From: Caulobacter sp. Root1455
GTDB lineage: Bacteria; Pseudomonadota; Alphaproteobacteria; Caulobacterales; Caulobacteraceae
Direction: 5' to 3'
Length of the DNA stretch: 64,000 bases
Assembly: GCF_001426905.1 (NCBI RefSeq)
Contig: NZ_LMFQ01000001.1
Span: forward strand, 62,001-126,000
Each line of letters starts with the position of its first letter. The first letter of the stretch is position 1. Below the pieces are notes generated by a model. It searched no databases. It had not been told where the DNA came from and worked only from the letters and a program-made list of their open reading frames with translations. Of the stretch, positions 43,770 to 55,512 are shown one piece after another. The translations under genes and the position numbers were made by a program.

Positions 43770-46514
43770 TCAGGCCTCCTGCTTCTTCAGGAGGAGAACC
43801 GACAGCCCGAAATAGATCAGGGCGATCAGTCCCAGCGCCAGGACGTTGGGCCAGAGCGCGGCGAAGCCCAGGGCCTTGGTGAACGTGCCGACGCTGACGG
43901 CCTGGAAATAGGTCGAGGGGAAGATCTTGGCCGCGATGGCCGCCCCGCCGGTCAGCGACGAGACCGGCACGAACATGCCCGAGAACTGCACCGCCGGCAG
44001 GATGGTGATGATGGCGGCCGCGAAGATGGCGGCGGTCTGGGTGGCGGCGAAGACCGAGATCAGCAGGCCAAAGCCGGTGCTGGCCAGCACATAGAGCAGG
44101 CCGCCCAGCGCCAGGACGGCGATGCTGCCCTTGATCGGCACCCCGAACAGGAAGACCGCCAGCCCCACCAGCGTGATGAACTGGACCAGCGAGACCGCCA
44201 CATAGGGCAGTTGCTTGCCCAGCAGGAATTCGGTCCGGCTGGCGGGGGCGGCGTAGAAGTTGGCGATCGAGCCGAGCTCCTTCTCGCGCACCACGGCCAG
44301 GGCCGTCAGCATGCTGGGGATCAGCATGATCAGCAGCATGATGTCGCCGGGCACCATGGCGTAGACGCTCAGGAAGGCCTGGTTGTAGAGGGCGCGGGCG
44401 TTGATCTTCACCGCGCTCTGGGCGGCGGGCAGGCCCCGGTCCTTGCGCACCTCGGCGTCGTGGGCCTTGTGCGCGGCCTCGATGTAGCCGCGCGTGGTCT
44501 CGGCGCGGAACGGCACGGCGGCGTCGATCTGGGCCTGCACGGTCGGCTGGCGTCCCTGCTGGACGTCGCGCTGGAAGCCCGAGGGGATCTCCAGGGCGAA
44601 GCGCAGCTCGCCGTTGCGCAGCCGCCGGTCGCGCTCGGCGTAACTGTAGAGCGGCGCCTTCTCGTCGAAATAGACCGAGCCGCGATAGGTGTCCGCATAG
44701 GCCCGGCTGGCCGGGGTGTTGTCGTAGTCGAGCACCGAGAAGGCCAGCTTGTCGACATCCAGCGAGATGCCGTAGCCGAACACGATCATCAGCAGGATCG
44801 GCCCAGCGACGGCGAAGATCAGCCGCACCGCGTCATGCTGCAGCTCGATCGCCTCGCGGCGGGCGAAGGCCCAGACCCGGCCGACGCTGAAGCCCTTGGG
44901 CGGGACCGAATGGCCAAGGTCCGCCGGCGGCTCCGAGGTCGGCCCGGCCGAGGCGTCGGCCGCGCCGCCCAGATCCTCGGCGGCCTCCTCCAGATAGCCG
45001 ATGAACGCCGCTTCCAGATTGGGCGCGCCCCGTTCGGCGACCAGGTCGGCGGGCCGACCCTGGGCCAGCACCTTGCCCCGGTGCATCATCGACATGCGGT
45101 CGCAGCGTTCGGCCTCGTTCATGAAGTGGGTCGACAGGAAGATGGTCACGCCGCGCTCGCGCGACAGGCGGATCAGCAGCTCCCAGAAGCCGTCGCGGGC
45201 GACCGGATCGACGCCGGACGTCGGCTCGTCGAGGATCAGCACCTCTGGTTCGTGCAGCACCGCCACCGCCAGGGACAGGCGCTGGCGGATGCCCAGCGGC
45301 AGGCTCTCGGCCAGGGTGTCGGCCATGTCCTCCAGCCCGAAGTCGTCGATCAGTTCGGCGACCCGCGCCTCGCCCTTGTCCGGCGGCAGGTCGAACAGGT
45401 GGGCGTGCAGCATCAGGTTCTGCCGCACGGTAAGCTCGGTGTAGAGCGAGAAGGCCTGCGACATGAAGCCGACGCGGCGGCGGGACTCGATGTCGCCGCC
45501 CTTCACCGGCTTGCCGAACAGCAGGGCCTCGCCCTCGCTGGGCGGCAACAGGCCGGTCAGCATCTTCATGGTCGTGGTCTTGCCGCAGCCGTTGGAGCCG
45601 AGGAATCCGAAGATCTCGCCCTGCTCGATGCGGAAATTGACGTGATCGACGGCGGTGAAGGTCCCGAACTTCTGGGTCAGGCCGTGGGACTCGATGGCCG
45701 GCGGGCCTTCGGAGGACACCCACGGGGTGATCACCGGCTCCTTGTGGCCGCGCGTCTGTTCCTCGGGCAGCAGGCGGACGAAGGCCCGCTCCAGGGTGTC
45801 CTGGCCGGTCTGCTGGCGCAGCTCCTCGGCCGTGCCGGTGGCCATCACCTGGCCGGCGTTCATCGCCACCAGCCATTCGAAACCCTCGGCCTCGTCCATA
45901 TAGGCGGTGGCCACCATGACGCTCATCTGCGGACGGCGGCCGCGGATGCGTTCGATCAGCTCCCAGAACTGGCGGCGCGCCAGGGGATCGACCCCCGTCG
46001 TCGGCTCGTCCAGGATCAGCAGGTCGGGGTCGTGGATCAGCGAGCAGCACAGACCCAGCTTCTGCTTCATCCCGCCCGACAGCTTGCCCGCCGGCCGGTC
46101 GCGGAACGAGGTCAGGTCGGTGCTCCACAGCAGATCGTCGATCCGCCAGGCCCGCTCCTCGGCGGACTGGCCGAACAGGCGGCCGAAGAAGTCGATGTTC
46201 TCGTAGATGGACAGGGTCGGATAGAGGTTCTTGCCCAGGCCCTGGGGCAGGTAGGCGATCCGCGCCGCGACGCTGTTGCGGAAATGCGCGTCGTCGATGT
46301 CGCCGCCCAGCACCTCGACCTCGCCGGACTGCATCTTGCGAACCCCGGCCAGGATCGCCAGCAGGGTCGACTTGCCCACGCCGTCCGGACCGATCAGGCC
46401 GATGGTCTTCTGGGCCGGGATGTCGAGGCTGACCCCGTCCAGCGACGTCACCTTGCCGTACTTGTGAGTGAGATTCCGGATGCTGGCGACGTGTTCCAGA
46501 ACCGCGGCGTTCAT
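43770..46514 (-). CDS. RbbA-like ABC protein: two ATPase domains fused to a permease
   Basis: 914 residues: ATPase 1 (about 10-235), ATPase 2 (about 270-500) and an ABC-2 permease (about 540-914). ATPase 1 has an unusual Walker A (GPDGVGKST), signature LSGGMKQ and Walker B LLILDEPTTGVDP. ATPase 2 has GSNGCGKTT, a degenerate signature LPLGIRQ and VLILDEPTSGVDP. The permease half contains REKELGSIANFYAAPASRTEFLLG (in part) and ends in hydrophobic helices. The fusion matches RbbA/YhiH. The ATG overlaps the HlyD stop by four bases. It powers export through the adjacent adaptor and outer-membrane factor. Confidence 0.92.
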   Translation of the reverse strand: MNAAVLEHVASIRNLTHKYGKVTSLDGVSLDIPAQKTIGLIGPDGVGKSTLLAILAGVRKMQSGEVEVLGGDIDDAHFRNSVAARIAYLPQGLGKNLYPTLSIYENIDFFGRLFGQSAEERAWRIDDLLWSTDLTSFRDRPAGKLSGGMKQKLGLCCSLIHDPDLLILDEPTTGVDPLARRQFWELIERIRGRRPQMSVMVATAYMDEAEGFEWLVAMNAGQVMATGTAEELRQQTGQDTLERAFVRLLPEEQTRGHKEPVITPWVSSEGPPAIESHGLTQKFGTFTAVDHVNFRIEQGEIFGFLGSNGCGKTTTMKMLTGLLPPSEGEALLFGKPVKGGDIESRRRVGFMSQAFSLYTELTVRQNLMLHAHLFDLPPDKGEARVAELIDDFGLEDMADTLAESLPLGIRQRLSLAVAVLHEPEVLILDEPTSGVDPVARDGFWELLIRLSRERGVTIFLSTHFMNEAERCDRMSMMHRGKVLAQGRPADLVAERGAPNLEAAFIGYLEEAAEDLGGAADASAGPTSEPPADLGHSVPPKGFSVGRVWAFARREAIELQHDAVRLIFAVAGPILLMIVFGYGISLDVDKLAFSVLDYDNTPASRAYADTYRGSVYFDEKAPLYSYAERDRRLRNGELRFALEIPSGFQRDVQQGRQPTVQAQIDAAVPFRAETTRGYIEAAHKAHDAEVRKDRGLPAAQSAVKINARALYNQAFLSVYAMVPGDIMLLIMLIPSMLTALAVVREKELGSIANFYAAPASRTEFLLGKQLPYVAVSLVQFITLVGLAVFLFGVPIKGSIAVLALGGLLYVLASTGFGLLISVFAATQTAAIFAAAIITILPAVQFSGMFVPVSSLTGGAAIAAKIFPSTYFQAVSVGTFTKALGFAALWPNVLALGLIALIYFGLSVLLLKKQEA

Positions 46515-47644
46515 TTCTGGCCCGCCGGCGCCGCGCCCGTGCTTTGCCAGAGGTTGGTCGGCGGCACGGCGGTTCCCTGGATCCGTTCGGGCCAGGGAGC
46601 TTTTTCATCGTAACGCACATAGCCCATGCCGGGCAGGCCCGACTTCACCAGCGGCTCGTACTGGCGCAGCCGCTCCTTGGGCACCTGCAGCTTGACCCGG
46701 AAGGTCAGGTTGTGGCGCTCCTCGGCCGTCTCCACCGTCTTGGGCGTGAACTGCGCGGCGGGCGACACATAGGAGACGACGGCCCGGATGGGATACTGCT
46801 GGGCGGCGTCGAGCACGATGCGCGCCTCCGAGCCCAGGCGGACCTTGCCGGTGACCTTCTCGGGCAGGAAGATGTACATGTAGACGTCGGCCAGATCGAG
46901 CAGCGACAAGGCCCGTCCGCCCGCGGGCAGCACCTCGCCAGGCTCGGCCAGGCGGGTTTCGACCCGCCCGCGGATCGGGGCGATCAGCACCGCGTCGGCG
47001 ATCTCGGCCCGCAGCCGGTCGGCCGTGGCCCGCGCCGCGTCGATCGTCGAGCTCGCCTGCACCACCTGGGCCTGGGCGCCGGTCAGTTCAGCCTGACCCG
47101 AGAGCATGCTGGCGGTGTCGGTCTCGGCTTCGCGGCTGCTGACCGCGCCGCTCTTGACCAGTTGCCTGGAGCGGGTGTTCTGCAAGGCGGCGAAGTTGTA
47201 CTCGGCGCGCCGCACCGCCACCTGGGCGACCGCGACGCGGCGGGCGTCCTCGGCGGCGGCGATCTCGGCCTCGGCCTGGCGCAGTTGGGCCTCGAGGGCC
47301 GAGGTGTCCATTCGGGCGACCACCTGACCGATCTCGACGGTGTCGCCCTCGTCGACCAACACGTCCTTGACCCGGCCGGAATACTTGCTGGCGACATAGA
47401 CCTCGTTGGCCTCAAGCCGGCCGTTGCCTCCGGCGAAGCCCGGCGGCAGGTCCGGCCGCGTCAGGTAGATATAGGCCCAGACTCCGGCGCCGATCACCAC
47501 CACCGCCGCCACGCCGATCAGCAGCGGACGCCGCGACTTCGGCCGGGGGGCCGGTCCCTTCGGTGGGACGGGCGGGGGCGTATTGGGCTTGGTGTTCCCA
47601 GTCGTGTTTCCAGTGGGGCGACTGACCGCAGCCGGTTCGGACAT
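46511..47644 (-). CDS. HlyD-family membrane-fusion protein (efflux adaptor)
   Basis: 377 residues from the ATG at 47644, which has GAGG upstream; the longer frame adds 25 residues with no such site. Residues about 1-30 are Pro/Thr-rich and cytoplasmic, followed by one membrane anchor (LLIGVAAVVVIGAGVWAYIYL, about 35-55, shown in part). Then come the biotinyl-lipoyl-like half motifs (GRVKDVLVDEGDTVEIGQVV and VLIAPIRGRVETRLAEPGEV), separated by a coiled-coil hairpin, and a C-terminal beta domain. First gene of the efflux-fermentation operon, 115 bases downstream of the mutarotase gene on the same strand. Confidence 0.92.
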   Translation of the reverse strand: MSEPAAVSRPTGNTTGNTKPNTPPPVPPKGPAPRPKSRRPLLIGVAAVVVIGAGVWAYIYLTRPDLPPGFAGGNGRLEANEVYVASKYSGRVKDVLVDEGDTVEIGQVVARMDTSALEAQLRQAEAEIAAAEDARRVAVAQVAVRRAEYNFAALQNTRSRQLVKSGAVSSREAETDTASMLSGQAELTGAQAQVVQASSTIDAARATADRLRAEIADAVLIAPIRGRVETRLAEPGEVLPAGGRALSLLDLADVYMYIFLPEKVTGKVRLGSEARIVLDAAQQYPIRAVVSYVSPAAQFTPKTVETAEERHNLTFRVKLQVPKERLRQYEPLVKSGLPGMGYVRYDEKAPWPERIQGTAVPPTNLWQSTGAAPAGQK

Positions 47645-47759
47645 TGCTTCAACCTCGCCGAAGATCTCAGCGAGGCTATGCCTCCGCTCCCGGGAGGCGA
47701 TATCCGGTGAACTACCCAACCCCCTTCGTCATCCACCGGGCGCCGGGCCGGTCGGCGGA

Positions 47760-48125
47760 TCAGCCCTGTTGGTCCGCGTCGGCGAGATGCTCGGCCAGAT
47801 CGTAGATGCGGGCCGCCGGCGTCCATTTCTCGCCCGGGGCGGCCCAGGGCAGGGTCTTCTGGAGAGCGCCCATCATCGCCTCCCAGGCTTGCACGTCCGG
47901 ATCGGCGGCGTCCGCGGCGGCCTTGGCCTCCGGAGAGAAGTCGGGTCCGGTCTCCATGATCATGAACAGCCGCGAGCCGGTCAGCCAGATCTGCATCTCC
48001 AGTATCCCCGCCGCCCGGATCGACCGGGTCACCGCCGGCGGCGGTCCGCCAGGCGCATGCCAGCGCACATAGGCGGCGATCGTCTCGGGATCGTCATGCA
48101 GGTCCAGCGCCAGGCAATGCCGCAT
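47760..48125 (-). CDS. L-rhamnose/L-fucose mutarotase family protein
   Basis: 121 residues from the ATG at 48125 with GAGGGAGC upstream; the ATG at 48161 would reach into the promoter region. The fold is a small ferredoxin-like barrel: HCLALDLHDDPETIAAYVRWH, IWLTGSRLFMIMET and WEAMMGALQKTLPWA are typical of the RhaM/DUF718 family, which interconverts alpha and beta anomers of 6-deoxy sugars. It is divergent from fucP, so it most likely speeds conversion of imported L-fucose for the dehydrogenase. The C. jejuni fucose locus contains a member of the same family. Confidence 0.85.
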   Translation of the reverse strand: MRHCLALDLHDDPETIAAYVRWHAPGGPPPAVTRSIRAAGILEMQIWLTGSRLFMIMETGPDFSPEAKAAADAADPDVQAWEAMMGALQKTLPWAAPGEKWTPAARIYDLAEHLADADQQG

Positions 48126-48243
48126 TGGAAGCTCCCTCTCCCGCGCCGTTGTTATTTTCATATTTGACGCGACACGTCACACGTGATGCTTTCGTTCCAG
48201 ACAAACGGGGACGGGTCAACCGGCCTCAAGGGAGGAACGCACC
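48126..48243. promoter_or_regulatory. Divergent promoter region of the fucose cluster
   Basis: 118 bases between the mutarotase and fucP genes. TTGACGC at 48164-48170 matches the Caulobacter -35 element on the plus strand, with GCTTTCGT at 48188-48195 as a poor -10. ACACGT occurs twice seven bases apart (48172-48177, 48179-48184), a possible regulator site, perhaps for the IclR protein encoded in the operon. AGGGAGGA at about 48229-48236 serves fucP. Confidence 0.4.
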
Positions 48244-49548
48244 TTGGAAAAAACCCCATCGGCAAGGACGGCGTTCGCACCGCTGGTTCTGATCGTCGCC
48301 CTGTTCTTTCTCTGGGGCGTCGCCAACAATCTCAACGACGTCCTGATCCCGCACTTGAAAAAGGCCTTCTTCCTCAATGACCTGCAGTCGGGTCTGGTGC
48401 AGATGGCCTTCTATCTGGGCTATTTCTTCCTGGCCCTGCCGGCCAGCGTCGTGATGCGCCGCTACGGCTACAAGGCCGCGGTGATCGTCGGCCTGCTGCT
48501 GTTCGGCCTGGGCGCCCTGCTGTTCTATCCCGCCGCCGAGGTCCGGCAATATTCCTGGTTCCTGGCCGCCCTGTTCGTGCTGGCCTCGGGCCTGGCCTTC
48601 CTGGAGACCTCGGCCAATCCGCTGATCACCGTGCTGGGCGACCCGGCCAAGGCCGAGCAGCGGCTCAACTTCGCCCAGGCCTTCAACCCGCTAGGCTCGA
48701 TCACCGCCGTGGTGGTCGGACGCCAGTTCATCCTGTCGGGCGTCGAGCCGACGAAGGCGCAGTTCGCCGCCATGACGCCGGCGCAGCTGCAGGCGTTCCA
48801 GACCACGGAAGCCCATTCCACCCAGGCTCCCTACCTGATCATCGCCGCCGTGGTGCTGGCCTGGGCGCTGCTGGTGGCCCTCACCAGGTTTCCCCATCAG
48901 GCGGGACGTCCCGACCCCGATGAGGCCGACGCCGGCCTGCCCGCCGCCCAGGCGATCCCCGCCCTGCTGGCGCGGCCCCGGTTCCTGTTCGGCGTGGCGG
49001 CCCAGTTCTTCTATGTCGGCGCCCAGGTCGGCGTCTGGAGCTACATGATCCGCTACGCCCAGCACGAGGTGCCGGGCATGGGTGAAAAGGCGGCGGCGGC
49101 CTATCTGTCGTGGTCCCTGGTCGGGTTCATGGCCGGGCGCTTCATCGGCACGGCCGCCATGAGCCGCGTCAGCCCCTCGCGGCTGATGGGCCTGTTCGCG
49201 GCGATCAATGTCGGTCTGACCCTGGTCGCGGTCGTGGTCGGCGGTAAGGTCGGGCTCTACGCCCTGGCCGCCACCAGCTTCTTCATGTCGATCATGTTCC
49301 CGACCATCTTCGCCAGTTCGCTGAAGGGCCTGGGTCCGCTGACCAAGACCGGCTCGTCCTTCCTGGTGATGAGCATCATCGGCGGCGCGATCCTGACAAC
49401 GCTGATGGGCGCGATCTCGGACGCCAGCGCCATCAATGTCGCCATCCTGGTGCCCTGCGCCTGCTTCGCCGTGGTGGGCCTGTTCGGCTTCACCGCCGGC
49501 CGCGCCAACAGCGCGGACCTCAAGGCCGCCCCCGCGGGAGCTCATTAG
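48244..49548 (+). CDS. fucP: L-fucose:proton symporter
   Basis: 434-residue MFS permease of the FucP family, importing L-fucose or a similar sugar with protons. FucP signatures: FFLWGVANNLNDVLIPHLKK in TM1, FLETSANPLITVLGDP, and RLNFAQAFNPLGSI. Residues equivalent to the E. coli fucose-binding region (N and D in the first helix) are present. Translation starts with TTG at 48244; the ribosome-binding site AGGGAGGA seven bases before it decides this start. First gene of the plus-strand catabolic operon, followed after 3 bases by a dehydrogenase gene. Confidence 0.9.
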   Translation: MEKTPSARTAFAPLVLIVALFFLWGVANNLNDVLIPHLKKAFFLNDLQSGLVQMAFYLGYFFLALPASVVMRRYGYKAAVIVGLLLFGLGALLFYPAAEVRQYSWFLAALFVLASGLAFLETSANPLITVLGDPAKAEQRLNFAQAFNPLGSITAVVVGRQFILSGVEPTKAQFAAMTPAQLQAFQTTEAHSTQAPYLIIAAVVLAWALLVALTRFPHQAGRPDPDEADAGLPAAQAIPALLARPRFLFGVAAQFFYVGAQVGVWSYMIRYAQHEVPGMGEKAAAAYLSWSLVGFMAGRFIGTAAMSRVSPSRLMGLFAAINVGLTLVAVVVGGKVGLYALAATSFFMSIMFPTIFASSLKGLGPLTKTGSSFLVMSIIGGAILTTLMGAISDASAINVAILVPCACFAVVGLFGFTAGRANSADLKAAPAGAH

Positions 49549-49551
49549 GTC

Positions 49552-50565
49552 ATGATGGACGCCCTGATCTGCGCCGCGCCCGGCCGACTGATCCTGGAAC
49601 GCCGCCCCATCCCGACGCCGGCCGGCGACGAGGTGCTGATCCGGGTGCGGCGCGTGGGCGTCTGCGGCACCGACATGCACATCTTCCGGGGAACCCAGCC
49701 CTTCCTGGCCTATCCGCGCGTCATGGGCCACGAGCTGGCCGGCGAGGTGGCCCGGGCGCCGGCGGGCAGCGACCTGGCGCCCGGCGATCCGGTCTATGTC
49801 ATGCCCTACATGTCGTGCGGAACCTGCGCCGCCTGCCGCAAGGCCAAGCCCAACTGCTGCATGAACATCCAGGTTCTGGGCGTCCACCGCGACGGGGGCA
49901 TGGCCGAATATCTGGCCGTGCCCGAGGGCTTCGTCCGCAAGGCCGAGGGCGTCAGCCTGGACGAGGCGGCCATGATCGAGTTCCTGGCCATCGGCGCCCA
50001 TGCCGTGCGTCGGGCGCGGATCGCGCCAGGACAATCGGTCCTGGTGGTCGGTGCCGGGCCGATCGGCATCGCCGCCGCGCTGTTCGCCAAGCTTCAGGGC
50101 GGCGTGGTCACGGCGCTGGACAGCCGCCAGGATCGACTGGACTTTTGCCGTGACCATCTCGGCGCGGATCATATCGTCTCCCTGAACGACGACACCCGCC
50201 GGGCTTTGTCCGACCTCACCGGCGGCGACTTCTTCGACGTCGTGTTCGACGCCACGGGCAACGCCAAGGCCATGGAGGCGGGCTTCGCCTATGTCGGCCA
50301 CGGCGGGACCTATGTGCTGATCTCGGTGGTCGGCGCCGACATCACCTTTTCGGATCCAGAGTTCCACAAGCGCGAGACGACCCTGCTGGGCAGCCGCAAC
50401 GCCACCCCCGAGGACTTCGACGCCGTGGTCGAGGCGATGCGGGCCGGCAAGGTCCCGACCAAGGCTCTGAACACCCACGCCGCCACCTTGGCTCAGTTGC
50501 CCGAGGTCCTGCCCGGCTGGATGGAGCCCCGGGCGGGCGTCATCAAGGCGATCGTGTCGTGCTGA
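49552..50565 (+). CDS. Zinc-dependent medium-chain alcohol dehydrogenase
   Basis: 337 residues. The catalytic zinc ligands are in RVGVCGTDMH and MGHELAG; the structural zinc cluster is CGTCAACRKAKPNC (with C at four positions). The NAD-binding GAGPIG motif follows in LVVGAGPIGIAAALF. It resembles L-galactonate/sugar-acid 5-dehydrogenases of the YjjN/LgoD type. In the fucose context it may oxidise L-fucose, L-fuconate or a pathway intermediate; the cluster holds two other dehydrogenases, so roles cannot be separated by sequence. ATGATG at 49552 or 49555. It overlaps the lactonase gene by 7 bases. Confidence 0.85.
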   Translation: MMDALICAAPGRLILERRPIPTPAGDEVLIRVRRVGVCGTDMHIFRGTQPFLAYPRVMGHELAGEVARAPAGSDLAPGDPVYVMPYMSCGTCAACRKAKPNCCMNIQVLGVHRDGGMAEYLAVPEGFVRKAEGVSLDEAAMIEFLAIGAHAVRRARIAPGQSVLVVGAGPIGIAAALFAKLQGGVVTALDSRQDRLDFCRDHLGADHIVSLNDDTRRALSDLTGGDFFDVVFDATGNAKAMEAGFAYVGHGGTYVLISVVGADITFSDPEFHKRETTLLGSRNATPEDFDAVVEAMRAGKVPTKALNTHAATLAQLPEVLPGWMEPRAGVIKAIVSC

Positions 50566-51386
50566 TCGACGCCCACCAGCACTTCTGGCGGGTCGGCCGG
50601 AACGGCTTTGCCTGGCCCACGCCCGACCTGGCGGCGATCCACCGCGACTTCGGCCCCGCCGATCTTGAGGCGATCGGCGCCCGCCTTGGCCTGGCCGGTT
50701 CGGTGCTGGTGCAGTCCCAGGCCGACGACCGCGACACCGACTGGCTGCTGGAGCTCGCCGCCGACGAGCCGCTGGTCCTGGGCGTCGTGGGCTGGGCCGA
50801 CCTAGGCGCGCCCGGCGCGCCGGCCCGCATCGCCGAGCTGGCGCGGCGCCCCAAGCTTCGCGGTCTTCGGCCGATGCTGCAGAACCTGGACGACGACGCC
50901 TGGATCGTCAGGCCCAGCCTGGACCCCGCGCTCGACGCGATGATCGCCCACGGCCTGTCGCTGGACGCCCTGGTCCTGACGCCTCACCTGCCGCATCTGC
51001 TGACCCTGGCCCGGCGTCGGCCGGACCTGGCCATCGTCATCGACCACGGCGCCAAGCCGCCGATCGCGACCGGCGAGCAGGCCGAGGCCTGGACGCGCGG
51101 CGTCGACGCCCTGGCCGCCCTGCCCCAGGTGTTCTGCAAGCTGTCCGGACTGCTGACCGAGGCCTCGCCGAGCCAGGCGCCCGACGCCCTGGCGCCCTAT
51201 GTGCGGCGGCTGGTCTCGGCGTTCGGACCCGACCGCCTGATGTGGGGCAGCGACTGGCCGGTGCTCGACCTGGCCGGCGACTACGGCGGCTGGCTGGTCC
51301 TGGCCAAGTCCCTGAGCGGCCTGACCGATCCCGCCGATCTGGCGGCCCTGTTCGGCGGGACATGCCGTCGTTTCTATCGGATCTAG
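50559..51386 (+). CDS. Amidohydrolase-type L-fucono-lactonase
   Basis: 275 residues starting with GTG at 50559 inside the preceding stop region. The opening IDAHQHFWRVGRNGFAWP is characteristic of the amidohydrolase 2 sugar lactonases. Further motifs are LVQSQADDRDTDWLLE, AIVIDHGAKPPI and LMWGSDWPVLDL with the late catalytic aspartate. It is likely to open L-fucono-1,5-lactone to L-fuconate, as related enzymes in Burkholderia and Campylobacter do. The following IclR gene starts four bases after its stop. Confidence 0.87.
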   Translation: MLIDAHQHFWRVGRNGFAWPTPDLAAIHRDFGPADLEAIGARLGLAGSVLVQSQADDRDTDWLLELAADEPLVLGVVGWADLGAPGAPARIAELARRPKLRGLRPMLQNLDDDAWIVRPSLDPALDAMIAHGLSLDALVLTPHLPHLLTLARRRPDLAIVIDHGAKPPIATGEQAEAWTRGVDALAALPQVFCKLSGLLTEASPSQAPDALAPYVRRLVSAFGPDRLMWGSDWPVLDLAGDYGGWLVLAKSLSGLTDPADLAALFGGTCRRFYRI

Positions 51387-51390
51387 GGCG

Positions 51391-52161
51391 ATGATCGAGC
51401 GCGAAGAAACCCTCTCCAAATACCGCGCCCCGGCCCTCGAAAAGGGCCTGGACGTGCTGGAACTGCTGGCGGCGCGCGGCGCGCCGATGGGCATGGTCCA
51501 GATCGCCGCGGCGCTGAACCGCTCGGTCAGCGAGCTGTTCCGGATGGTCCAGGTCCTGGAGCACCGGGGCTATGTCGCCAACACCCCGGAGGGCGACGGC
51601 CTGGTCCTGACCAACAAGCTGTTCTCGCTGGGCATGACGCGGGCTCCCGCCAAGACCCTGCTCGAGACGGCCTTGCCCGTGATGCGACGCCTGTCCGAGG
51701 CGACCGGCCAGTCCTGTCACCTGGTGGTGGCCAGCGCCGACCAGATGGTGGTGGTGGCGCGGATCGAGGCGCCCGGCAACCAGGGCTTCTCGGTGCGCGT
51801 CGGCTATCACCGGGCCATCGTCGAGGCGACCTCGGGCCTGGTGCTCTACGCCTTCCAGCCCGAGCCGGTTCGGGCCGAGTGGCGCGCGCGGCTGGAGCCG
51901 ACCGTCGACCCGGCCGTCTGGACCGCCTTCGAAGCCAGAGCGAAGAAGGCCCGGGCCGACCAGCACGTCCTGGCGCCCAGCGACGTGACCCGCCTGGTCG
52001 TCGACCTCTCCGCGCCCATCTTCGGACCCGACGGCGTGGCCGCCGCCCTGACCTCGCCCTATGTCGAAACCCTCACGGCGATCAGCGTGATCGACACGAT
52101 CGCCGCCATCCGGGCGGCGGCCGACGAGATCTCCGGGGAACTCGGAGGCCAGTTCCAGTGA
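51391..52161 (+). CDS. IclR-family transcriptional regulator
   Basis: 256 residues: an N-terminal winged helix (about 10-75; KGLDVLELLAARGAPMGMVQ and SELFRMVQVLEHRGYV) and a C-terminal GAF-like effector domain (GQSCHLVVASADQMVVVARI, EATSGLVLYAF, SAPIFGPDGVAAALTSPYV in part). IclR proteins usually sense a pathway intermediate. Being embedded in the fucose operon, it probably controls the operon from the divergent promoter region at 48126-48243. Its last bases overlap the next start codon (GTGA). Confidence 0.9.
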   Translation: MIEREETLSKYRAPALEKGLDVLELLAARGAPMGMVQIAAALNRSVSELFRMVQVLEHRGYVANTPEGDGLVLTNKLFSLGMTRAPAKTLLETALPVMRRLSEATGQSCHLVVASADQMVVVARIEAPGNQGFSVRVGYHRAIVEATSGLVLYAFQPEPVRAEWRARLEPTVDPAVWTAFEARAKKARADQHVLAPSDVTRLVVDLSAPIFGPDGVAAALTSPYVETLTAISVIDTIAAIRAAADEISGELGGQFQ

Positions 52162-53179
52162 CCTTACCCGACGCCGCGCGGCCGCCCGCCTCCCGCGAAC
52201 GGCTGAACCTGCCGCCGCTGGGCTTCGGCGCGGCGGCGATCGGCAATCTCTACGCCGCCATGAGCGACGACGCGGCGCGCGAGACCATCGAGGCGGCCCT
52301 GGCCGGCGGCCTCGCCTATTTCGACACCGCGCCCCACTACGGCTTTGGCCTCAGCGAGACCCGCCTGGGCGCGGTCCTGCCGCCGAAGGTCAAGGTCTCC
52401 ACCAAGGTGGGTCGGGTGCTGTGTCCGGTGCCGGACGTCGATCCCGCCGCCGAACGCCACGGGTTCGTCGCCGCCGCCCCGTTCGAGCCGGTGTTCGACT
52501 ATTCCTACGACGGGGTCATGCGGTCGTTCGAGGCCAGCCTGGAGCGCCTGAATCGCGACCATGTCGAGGTGCTGCTGGCCCACGATCTGGGCCAGGTCAC
52601 ACACGGCGTCGATGACGCGGCGCGGCGTCGCCAGTTCTTCGACGGCGGCTACAAGGCCATGCGGGCCCTGCGCGACGGCGGCGCCGTCGACGCCATCGGC
52701 CTGGGCGTCAACGAGTGGGAGATCTGCGACGCGGCGCTCGACGAGGCCGAGTTCGACGTCTTCCTGCTGGCCGGCCGCTACACCCTTCTGGAGCAGACGG
52801 CGCTGGACCGCTTCCTGCCGCGCTGCGCCGCCCGCGACGTGTCGATCATCGTCGGCGGCCCGTTCAATTCCGGCGTGCTGGTCGAGGGCGTGAGGGCCGG
52901 CGCCCACTACGACTACGGCCCGGCTTCTGCGGAGATCCTGGACCGGGTCCGCAGGCTGGAGGCCGTCTGCCGGGCCCACGCCACGCCCCTGGCCGCGGCG
53001 GCCTTGCGCTTTCCGCTGGCCCACCCGCAGGTCGTCAGCGTGATCCCCGGAATGTCCAGCCCGGCGCAGGTGCGCCAGGCCCTGGCCTGGGCCGCGCACC
53101 CCATCCCCGACGCCCTGTGGGACGACCTCCGCGCCCAGGACCTGTTGCATCCGGACGCGCCGACACCCCGAGAGACACG

Positions 53180-53183
<4 letters not shown>
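52158..53183 (+). CDS. Aldo/keto reductase, probable L-fucose (D-threo-aldose) 1-dehydrogenase
   Basis: 341 residues from GTG at 52158, preceded by GGAGG and overlapping the IclR stop by four bases. AKR barrel motifs: GFGAAAIGNLY, YFDTAPHYGFGLSETRLG with the catalytic aspartate and tyrosine, and RLNRDHVEVLLAHDLGQ. HDL with the family-specific YSYDGVMRSFEASL is typical of the galactose/D-threo-aldose dehydrogenase branch, which oxidises L-fucose to the lactone with NAD(P). This is the best candidate for the first oxidative step. The longer upstream frame overlaps IclR and is not used. Confidence 0.88.
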
Positions 53184-55430
<2,247 letters not shown>

Positions 55431-55512
55431 TCCCGCGCCGCCCTCCACTTCAGGCTGTAGGTCGCCGATCGGGTGTGTCACCCTGGCGGGGAGCAAGCCC
55501 CGGGGGGAGCGA

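Noticed and set aside
48171..48186. CACGTCACACGTG as a palindromic fucose operator
   Set aside because: The arms do not form a true palindrome; only a short direct repeat (ACACGT) is present, so I record it as a weak possibility within the promoter region only.
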